Shown here: piece by piece, positions 1 through 5,001 of the stretch
How positions within the stretch are numbered: position 1 is the first letter of the stretch
Layout of the letters: the number at the start of each line of letters is the position of its first letter
Source: Rhodospirillales bacterium
GTDB taxonomy: Bacteria > Pseudomonadota > Alphaproteobacteria > ATCC43930 > CGMCC-115725
Direction: 5' to 3'
NCBI GenBank assembly: GCA_015654725.1
Contig: JAATGI010000189.1
Location: 1-6,905, forward strand
DNA: 6,905 bases
Notes under the pieces: model-generated
Told to the model about the DNA's origin: nothing
The model's database searches: none
What the model saw: only the letters and a program-made list of their open reading frames with translations
Made by a program: the position numbers and the translations under genes

Positions 1-6
1 AAAAAC

Positions 7-14
7 AGGGGGAA
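7..14 (+). promoter_or_regulatory. Ribosome binding site of the ammonium channel gene
   Basis: The purine run AGGGGGAA ends five bases before the ATG at 20. It is a strong Shine-Dalgarno match at good spacing and supports that ATG as the start. The promoter, if it is close, lies upstream of the window. Confidence 0.75.
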
Positions 15-19
15 TATCC

Positions 20-1342
20 ATGCTCGTACCATCACCTAAATGGCTAAACGAAGGAGACAATGCGTGGCAGTTAGCGGCCGCGACCTTTGTCGGCCTGCAA
101 AGCATTCCGGGCCTCGCCGTTCTCTACGGCGGCGTCGTCAAGAAGAAGTGGGCGATCAACTCCGCGTTCATGGTCTTCTACGCGTTCGCCTCCGTCTTGG
201 TCGTGTGGATACTGTTCGATTACAACATGGCCTTCGGACCCCAGTGGTTTACCTTCCTGGGTCAGCCGGGCCTGGCGACATCGGCGGCATTCACGACCGG
301 CCAAGCGACGGTCCCGGCGGCGGCGGCCGGCATGCCGGAATTGGCTTTCCCGATGGCGACCCTGGTGTTCTTCCAATTCGTGTTCGCCGCGATCACGGTG
401 ATCATTCTCGGCGGCTCGGTGCTGGGTCGAATGAACTTCGCGGCCTGGGTGATCTTCTGCCCGGTATGGATGACCGTCGTTTATACGGTCGGGGCGTTCA
501 GCCTGTGGGGTGGCGGTTGGCTCGCGAGCATGGGCGCCGCGGACTTTTCGGGTGGCTACGTCATCCATCTCGCCGCCGGGACATCCGGCTTCGTCGCCGC
601 GGCGACGATCGGCCCGCGCCTGAAAGCGGACCGAGATTCGTTCCCGCCCAACAGCCTGCTGGTGACCTTGATCGGCGCCGGCATTCTGTGGCTGGGCTGG
701 AACGGCTTCAACGGCGGCGATCCCTACTTCGCCAACGCCGATGCCGGTGCCGCGGTGCTCAACACCAACACGGCCACGGCGGTCGCTCTGTTGGTCTGGA
801 CGCTGATGGACAAGATTTCCTATGGCAAGCCGTCGATCATCGGTGCCGTCAACGGCATGATCGCGGGCTTGGTGGCAATCACGCCGGGCGCCGGTTACGT
901 CGACGGCTGGGGCGCCATCATCATCGGTATCTGTGCCGGCGTCATCCCGTGGTTCGCCATGAACAAGTTCCAAAAGCTTAAGTTCATGATGAAGGTGGAC
1001 GACACATTGAGCGTGTTTTCCACGCACGGCATCGCCGGTCTGATGGGCGGTTTGCTGGTCGGCCTCCTCTCCAATCCGGCCATGCTCGAATATATCGGCA
1101 CCGACAAGGACGCGCCTGGCGTCAGCGTCACCGGCTTGTTCTACGGCGACTCCGGACATCAGCTCTTGGTCCAAGTCTATGCCGCGCTGTTCATCATCGT
1201 GTACAACGCCATCGCCACTTTCATCATCCTCAAGGTCATTTCGATCTTCGTGCCGTTGCGGATGGATGAGGCGAAGCTGAAGATCGGCGACGACGCGATT
1301 CACGGCGAGACCGCCTACGCGATCGGCGTCGAAGGCGAATAG
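20..1342 (+). CDS. amt: Ammonium channel, Amt/Mep/Rh family, AMT2-like subtype
   Basis: Inner-membrane channel that takes up ammonium/ammonia; 440 aa, complete, about 11 membrane helices. Hallmarks are visible by comparison with E. coli AmtB: twin pore histidines H183 and H336 (H168/H318), Phe-gate residues F122 and F230 (F107/F215), W163 (W148) and D175 (D160). The DDT..VF..H block (327-336) and the GWNGFN block (226-231) are intact. There is no cleavable signal peptide: the first helix begins about residue 15, and the start is fixed by a strong ribosome binding site. The segment after the Phe gate reads NGGDPYFANADAGAAVLNTN, so the position of AmtB S219 holds Asp234. As I recall, this is the pattern of plant AMT2-type and related prokaryotic channels rather than GlnK-linked AmtB. 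The C-terminal tail keeps a HGE-AY motif, in AmtB part of the cytoplasmic tail through which GlnK/PII regulates the channel. No glnK lies immediately downstream; upstream is outside the window. Confidence 0.97.
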   Translation: MLVPSPKWLNEGDNAWQLAAATFVGLQSIPGLAVLYGGVVKKKWAINSAFMVFYAFASVLVVWILFDYNMAFGPQWFTFLGQPGLATSAAFTTGQATVPAAAAGMPELAFPMATLVFFQFVFAAITVIILGGSVLGRMNFAAWVIFCPVWMTVVYTVGAFSLWGGGWLASMGAADFSGGYVIHLAAGTSGFVAAATIGPRLKADRDSFPPNSLLVTLIGAGILWLGWNGFNGGDPYFANADAGAAVLNTNTATAVALLVWTLMDKISYGKPSIIGAVNGMIAGLVAITPGAGYVDGWGAIIIGICAGVIPWFAMNKFQKLKFMMKVDDTLSVFSTHGIAGLMGGLLVGLLSNPAMLEYIGTDKDAPGVSVTGLFYGDSGHQLLVQVYAALFIIVYNAIATFIILKVISIFVPLRMDEAKLKIGDDAIHGETAYAIGVEGE

Positions 1343-1365
1343 TTCCAGTTCGCGGGTTATCGGGG

Positions 1366-1402
1366 TCGCGCGGCGGGTCATTCCGCCGCGCGATTTCGTT
1401 TT
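1366..1402 (+). terminator. Intrinsic terminator after amt
   Basis: A perfect 11-bp stem (TCGCGCGGCGG at 1366-1376 pairing with CCGCCGCGCGA at 1383-1393) closes a 6-nt loop, GTCATT. It is followed by the T-rich tail TTTCGTTTT at 1394-1402. It lies 23 nt after the amt stop codon, where a rho-independent terminator is expected. It implies that the downstream monooxygenase gene needs its own promoter or depends on read-through. Confidence 0.9.
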
Positions 1403-1479
1403 AAGGGGCGCGCGTTCCGATTATCCCGCTTGCGGCCCCGGTGCTGGACAGAAGCGGGACCAGTCGTCACTCTGCCGCC

Positions 1480-2694
1480 ATGGCGGAGATGCGGGCCGAA
1501 CTCGCGATTGTCGGTGGCGGGCTCAACGGGCTGACGCTCGGCATCGCCTGCGCCTCGGCCGGGCTCGCGGTCGCGCTGATCGATCGCGAAGCGCCGCCGC
1601 GTACGCTGGACCGGCATTTCGACGGCCGTACCAGCGCCATCGCCTATGGCTCGAAACGCGTCCTCGAGGCGATCGGGGTGTGGCCGCTCCTCGCCGCCAA
1701 GGCCCAGCCGATTCTTGACATCCGCGTCGCCGACGGCGCCTCGCCGCTATTCCTGCATTACGATCACCGCGAGGTCGGCGACGAACCGCTGGGCTGGATT
1801 GTCGAAAATCGCGATCTGCGCGCGGCGCTGCACCGGCGCGCCGGGGAATTGCCTTCGCTCAAGCTGCTTGCGCCGGCGTCGGTCGAGACGGTATCGCGAG
1901 ACGACGCCGCGGCCGTGCTCGCGCTTGCCGACGGGCGCACGATCCGCGCCGAATTGGTCGCCGCCGCCGACGGCAAGGACTCGCCGCAACGCCGGGCCGC
2001 CGGGATTCGCGCGCTCGCCTGGTCCTATCCGCAGAAGGCCATCGTCACGACGGTGCGCCACGAGCGGCCGCATCGCGGCGTCGCGGTCGAGCATTTTCTT
2101 GCCGCCGGCCCGTTCGCGATTCTGCCGATGCAAGGCGATCGCTCCTCGATCGTCTGGACCGAGCGCGTGGCGCTCGCGCCCAAACTCTTGGCGCTCGACG
2201 AGGCCGCGTTCAAGCGCGAGCTGGCGGCCCGCTTCGGCGATTTTCTTGGCGCGCTCGAACCCGAAGGGCCGCGCTGGTCCTATCCGCTCGCCTTTCTCCA
2301 TGCCGAACGCATGATCGCTCATCGCCTGGCCTTGGTGGGCGAGGCGGCGCATCTCATTCATCCGATCGCGGGGCAGGGGCTCAATCTCGGGATTCGCGAT
2401 ACCGCCGCCTTGGCCGAATGCCTCGTCGATGGCCGCCGGCTCGGTCTCGATCTGGGCGATGCGACGATCTTGGCGCGCTACGAACGCTGGCGCCGCTTCG
2501 ACACGACACTGCTCGCGGCGGCGACCGACGGCCTCAACCGGCTGTTCTCGAATTCCGTGCCGCCGGTGCGGCTCGCCCGCGATGCCGGCCTCGTCGCGGT
2601 CGGCCAAGTGCCGCCCTTGAAGCGCCTCTTCATGCGTCACGCCATGGGCATCGTCGGCGAGCTGCCAAGGCTTGCCAAGGGCGAGCAATTGTAA
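1480..2694 (+). CDS. UbiH/UbiF/COQ6-family FAD-dependent monooxygenase
   Basis: Probable ubiquinone-ring hydroxylase: an FAD- and NAD(P)H-dependent aromatic monooxygenase, usually membrane-associated. From the chosen ATG it is 404 aa, normal for the family. Visible motifs: the Rossmann FAD-binding VGGGLNG near residue 11; a mid-protein ADG at 163-165 (the DG motif); and HPIAGQGLNLGIRD at 294-307, which fits the UbiH signature completely. The usual GD of the second FAD motif is GE here (VGEAAH, 286-291); I recall this as common in alphaproteobacterial members. Start choice: the frame is open from a GTG at 1441, but the residues before the FAD motif look unconserved, so ATG 1480 is preferred. 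ATG 1489 is also possible, and neither has a good ribosome binding site. Which ring position it hydroxylates (UbiH, UbiF or UbiL-type) cannot be read from the sequence. It lies downstream of the amt terminator and converges on the minus-strand operon. Confidence 0.93.
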   Translation: MAEMRAELAIVGGGLNGLTLGIACASAGLAVALIDREAPPRTLDRHFDGRTSAIAYGSKRVLEAIGVWPLLAAKAQPILDIRVADGASPLFLHYDHREVGDEPLGWIVENRDLRAALHRRAGELPSLKLLAPASVETVSRDDAAAVLALADGRTIRAELVAAADGKDSPQRRAAGIRALAWSYPQKAIVTTVRHERPHRGVAVEHFLAAGPFAILPMQGDRSSIVWTERVALAPKLLALDEAAFKRELAARFGDFLGALEPEGPRWSYPLAFLHAERMIAHRLALVGEAAHLIHPIAGQGLNLGIRDTAALAECLVDGRRLGLDLGDATILARYERWRRFDTTLLAAATDGLNRLFSNSVPPVRLARDAGLVAVGQVPPLKRLFMRHAMGIVGELPRLAKGEQL

Positions 2695-2728
2695 GTTCTC
2701 AGTTTTCAGTATCTGACAACTGACTACT
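2694..2728. repeat. Imperfect palindrome with 7-nt periodicity between convergent genes
   Basis: The 29-nt spacer between the two convergent stop codons is mostly one dyad. TCAGTT (2699-2704) pairs with AACTGA (2718-2723). Inside it, after one T/C mismatch, TCAG (2706-2709) pairs with CTGA (2713-2716) around a TAT loop. An outer AGT/ACT pair extends it to 2694-2728. The stretch also reads as drifting heptads: TTCTCAG, TTTTCAG, TATCTGA, CAACTGA, CTACTGC. It is much richer in A/T than its surroundings. Its position suits a weak bidirectional terminator, but there is no clean T-tract on either strand, so termination is only an inference. Confidence 0.5.
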
Positions 2729-3071
2729 GCCGACTAAGTCCCGCCTTTGCCATGGCATCGATATAGCGTTTCCACCGTATCGCTTGTTCGCGGCCGAGCT
2801 CGTGAAGATAGCTCCAGGAAAAAAGCCCGGTGTCGTGGCCGTCATCGAACACGATGCGCACGGCGTAATTGCCGACGGGTTCGAGCCGCGAAATACCGAC
2901 GCCCGCCGCGCCCGCCACCAGCTGGCGCTGTTCCGGCGAATGGCCCTGGACTTCGGCCGACGGGCTTTCGACGCGCAGATATTCCGCCGGCAGCCGAAAC
3001 GACGCGCCGTCGTCGAAACTGACCTCGAGAATTTTCTCCGCGCGCTTGAGGCGGATTTCGGTCGCCCTCAC
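2724..3071 (-). CDS. DUF971 (GBBH-like N-terminal domain) protein
   Basis: Small soluble protein of 115 aa that is wholly one DUF971 domain. The same fold is the N-terminal domain of gamma-butyrobetaine and trimethyllysine hydroxylases and the C-terminal domain of the plant Fe-S scaffold HCF101; the role of the free-standing bacterial form is unsettled. Family landmarks are in order: LPAEYLRVESPSAEVQGH at 27-44, PVGNYAVRI at 65-73, FDDGHDTGLFSW at 75-86, and a closing W/Y/G region. It has no cysteine, so the Cys ligands of the zinc site in the eukaryotic hydroxylases are absent, while the His of the DDGH motif (H79) remains. The start is a GTG overlapping the TGA of the Trm112-like gene by 4 nt (GTGA), with only a distant GAAGG upstream, which suggests translational coupling. 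An open frame continues upstream to 3242, but that part is an Arg/Pro-rich shadow of the neighbour. Last gene of the cluster. Confidence 0.92.
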   Translation of the reverse strand: MRATEIRLKRAEKILEVSFDDGASFRLPAEYLRVESPSAEVQGHSPEQRQLVAGAAGVGISRLEPVGNYAVRIVFDDGHDTGLFSWSYLHELGREQAIRWKRYIDAMAKAGLSRQ

Positions 3072-3301
3072 GGCGCGGGCTTGCCTTCGAGCCTGGCTTT
3101 CTCGGCGTCGTCGAGGCGCCGCGCCTCGTCGACCAGCATGATCGGGATGCCGTCGCGGATCGGATAGGCGAGGCCGGCTTCGAGGCTGATGAGTTCCTGG
3201 GCGACACGGTCGTAGCGCAACGTCGTCTTGGTCAGCGGGCAAACCAGGATTTCCAAGAGCTTCGGATCGATGTCGGGCGTTTGTGGCGCACGCTCGGCCA
3301 T
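3068..3301 (-). CDS. Trm112/YcaR (UPF0434) family small protein
   Basis: A 77-aa protein of the Trm112/YcaR family. In eukaryotes and archaea Trm112 is the zinc-binding activator of several RNA and protein methyltransferases; bacterial members are poorly characterised. Visible core: LLEILVCPLTK at 15-25, QELISLEAGLAYPIRDGIP at 35-53 and MLVDEAR at 55-61, all in the family order. The usual CPxC zinc knuckle is CPLT here: Cys21 is the only cysteine, so a canonical four-Cys zinc site cannot form. I recall this as typical of alphaproteobacterial members. The start ATG at 3301 is supported by GGAGAAGG just upstream and lies 14 nt after the stop of the LON-domain gene. A longer frame to 3613 is the shadow of that gene. 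The stop overlaps the next gene's GTG start. Confidence 0.92.
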   Translation of the reverse strand: MAERAPQTPDIDPKLLEILVCPLTKTTLRYDRVAQELISLEAGLAYPIRDGIPIMLVDEARRLDDAEKARLEGKPAP

Positions 3302-3302
3302 G

Positions 3303-3311
3303 TCCTTCTCC
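3303..3311 (-). promoter_or_regulatory. Ribosome binding site of the Trm112-like gene
   Basis: On the minus strand, GGAGAAGGA precedes the ATG at 3301, with GGAG six bases before the start. This decides for the short 77-residue protein over the longer open frame reaching into the LON-domain gene. Confidence 0.7.
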
Positions 3312-3315
3312 GCGG

Positions 3316-3993
3316 TCAATTGAGTTGCGACGGCGGGCCGGCGGTGGCGCGCACCGCCATTTCCATCAGCCCGATCAGAATCTCGGCGCGCTCGTGCGTA
3401 TCGGCGGCCTCCAAGAGTGCCTGCTTTTCCGCCGCCGCGAACGGCGCCAGCATCGCCATCGTGATCACCAGCCGGTCGTCGGTCAGGCCCTCGATGCCGC
3501 GCCAATCGGGCTTGATGCCCTGTTGCGCGAAGAACGGCTTCAAGGCGGCCATCACCCGCTCGCGGTCGATGAATTGCGGCTGCTCCGCGAAGTCGCCGCG
3601 ATAGGGCGACCACTCGGCGATGACGGAGCGATAGGGCCGGTCGCGTGGCGGTTCTTGCCGGATGCCGAACCGCGCCACGCCCCTGAGCTCGATCAGATAG
3701 CGCCCGTCGCCGGTCTCGGCGAAGGAGACGATGCGGCCGGCGCAGCCGACGCGGCTCAAATCCGGCTCGCCGAGAATGACGCCGGCGCCGGAGCGCTCAT
3801 CCGCCTTGGGCTGGATCATGCCGACGAGCCGCAACGGCGACGCCAGGGCGTCCCGGATCATCTCGAGATAGCGCGGCTCGAAAATATTGAGCGGCAGGCG
3901 CCCGCGCGGCAACAGCAACACGCCGCTCAGCGGAAACACGGCAAGCCGCTCGGGCAGTTCCTCGAAGGTGGGATCGAACGGCCCGGGATTCAT
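3316..3993 (-). CDS. LON substrate-binding domain protein (no ATPase or protease)
   Basis: A 225-aa protein made only of the N-terminal substrate-recognition domain of Lon protease; the AAA+ and Ser-Lys protease domains are absent. Landmarks: the LAVFPLSGVLLLPRG strand region at 17-31, LPLNIFEPRYLEMI at 33-46, VGCAGRI at 82-88 and the LIELRGVARF segment at 100-109, followed by a helical C-terminal half. Stand-alone LON-domain proteins are common in bacteria; their role is not firmly known, and adaptor or substrate binding in proteostasis is an inference. The stop of cnoX lies 9 nt upstream of this ATG and no Shine-Dalgarno fits in between, so translation probably depends on re-initiation after cnoX. 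The adjacent thioredoxin-chaperone and Trm112-like genes are, as I recall, frequent neighbours in alphaproteobacteria. Confidence 0.94.
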   Translation of the reverse strand: MNPGPFDPTFEELPERLAVFPLSGVLLLPRGRLPLNIFEPRYLEMIRDALASPLRLVGMIQPKADERSGAGVILGEPDLSRVGCAGRIVSFAETGDGRYLIELRGVARFGIRQEPPRDRPYRSVIAEWSPYRGDFAEQPQFIDRERVMAALKPFFAQQGIKPDWRGIEGLTDDRLVITMAMLAPFAAAEKQALLEAADTHERAEILIGLMEMAVRATAGPPSQLN

Positions 3994-4002
3994 CGGCCGG
4001 GG

Positions 4003-4920
4003 TTACGAGAACAGGATCGACGACAGCCGTTTGCGTGTCGCCACGGTAAGCGGATCGGCATGGCCCATCGCCTCGAAGAATTTGACCAGCTGCTTGCGCG
4101 CCGCTTGCTCGTTCCATTCGCGCGCGCGCCGAACCAGGTCCAGGAGCTCGTCGATGGCGCGCTCGCGTTCGCCGGCGGCGAACAGCGCCGAGGCGAGATC
4201 GAGCCGCGCCTGATGGTCGTTCGGGTCCAGGTTGAGCCGCGCTTCGAGCTCGCCCAAGGCGCCTTGCGCCTTCTGCCCGGCCTCGGCCAGTTCCAGGGCG
4301 GCGCGCGCGGCTTGAATCTCGGCGTGGCTTGCCGCCGCGGCCGGCACATCGGCCAGCCGCTTTGTCGCCGCCGCCAAATCCTTCTTTTGCAGCGCCGCGC
4401 GCGCCAAGCCGGCGATGGCATCGGCGTTCTCCGGCTCGTGCTCGGCGATCTGCTGGTAGATATCCTCGGCCTGGTCCCAATCGCCGGCCGCGACCGCTTC
4501 CTTGGCGACGGCCAAGGCTTCCTCGATCGGCGAGGGACCGGCGCCGCCGGTGGCCGCGAGCTTGCCGACGAACTGCTTGACCTGGCTTTCCGGCAGCGCG
4601 CCGACGAAGCCGTCGACCGGGCGCCCGTCCTTGAAGGCATAGACCGCGGGAATCGACTGGATGCGCATTTGCGCCGCCAGCTCCTGGTTCTGATCGACGT
4701 CGATCTTCACCAGGCGCACCGCGCCGCGCGCGTCCTTCACCGCCTTTTCCAAGGCCGGCCCGAGCTGTTTGCACGGCCCGCACCACGTCGCCCAGAAATC
4801 GACGATCACCGGGACCGATTTCGACTCCTCGATGACATCGGCCATGAAGCTCGCGGTCGAGCCGTTCTTGACCAAATTCACCGCGTCGGCCGCGCCGGCG
4901 TTGCCGAGACCCAATTCCAT
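4003..4920 (-). CDS. cnoX: Chaperedoxin CnoX/YbbN: thioredoxin domain plus TPR
   Basis: Cytoplasmic thioredoxin-chaperone fusion, 305 aa. The thioredoxin domain covers about residues 12-120, with the active site WCGPC at 46-50 (C47, C50), preceding DFWAT, and a cis-proline at P91 in the SIP motif. Residues about 130-300 are Ala-rich helical repeats of TPR type (for example AVAAGDWDQAEDIYQQI, then PNDHQARLDLASALFAAGE), ending near RLSSILFS. E. coli CnoX lacks the CxxC pair and is a chlorine-activated holdase. Members with WCGPC, such as that of Caulobacter, are known to be redox-active and constitutively chaperoning, and this protein should belong to that type. The start ATG has AAGGAA seven bases upstream and gives full family length. 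It heads the four-gene cluster, preceded by an 81-nt gap carrying a candidate RpoH-type promoter. Confidence 0.95.
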   Translation of the reverse strand: MELGLGNAGAADAVNLVKNGSTASFMADVIEESKSVPVIVDFWATWCGPCKQLGPALEKAVKDARGAVRLVKIDVDQNQELAAQMRIQSIPAVYAFKDGRPVDGFVGALPESQVKQFVGKLAATGGAGPSPIEEALAVAKEAVAAGDWDQAEDIYQQIAEHEPENADAIAGLARAALQKKDLAAATKRLADVPAAAASHAEIQAARAALELAEAGQKAQGALGELEARLNLDPNDHQARLDLASALFAAGERERAIDELLDLVRRAREWNEQAARKQLVKFFEAMGHADPLTVATRKRLSSILFS

Positions 4921-4946
4921 GACATGTTCCTTGTTGCTCGCCTAGA

Positions 4947-4975
4947 AAATGGCGTTAACCCGGCCCTAGCGCAAG
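4947..4975 (-). promoter_or_regulatory. Candidate RpoH-like promoter upstream of cnoX
   Basis: On the minus strand, CTTGCG (4975-4970) is followed after 15 nt by CGCCATTT (4954-4947). The second element matches seven of eight positions of the heat-shock sigma-32 -10 consensus CCCCATnT, counting the free position. The first element keeps the CTTG core of the -35. Transcription would start near 4941, leaving a short leader with the ribosome binding site. The same stretch can be read as a poor sigma-70 promoter (TTGCGC, 17 nt, CATTTT). A stress promoter suits a chaperedoxin operon, but the evidence is only motif and position. Confidence 0.35.
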
Positions 4976-5001
4976 CGGGGAGGGATGGCGGTACGTCCGG
5001 C

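Noticed and set aside
71..1381. A 436-codon open frame antisense to amt
   Set aside because: It has the same codon-aligned antisense geometry and charged, motif-free translation. Its first codons lie inside the amt terminator. The sense frame is an unmistakable Amt protein.
1395..1424. Possible sigma-70 promoter for the monooxygenase gene (TTCGTT, 18 nt, GATTAT)
   Set aside because: The -35 matches the consensus at only two clear positions and overlaps the terminator tail. A promoter is expected in 1394-1480, but this one is too weak to call.
1747..2688. A 313-codon open frame antisense to the monooxygenase gene
   Set aside because: It is explained by the codon-aligned antisense effect; the sense strand has the full UbiH-family motifs.
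4947..4958. TTAACGCC resembling a CtrA half-site upstream of cnoX
   Set aside because: The second TTAA at the required 7-nt spacing is absent (TTCT instead), so the full TTAA-N7-TTAA site is not present.
4921..5001. Terminator between the radical SAM gene and cnoX
   Set aside because: Only a 4-bp CCCT/AGGG pairing was found, with no T-tract on the minus strand, so read-through into cnoX cannot be excluded.
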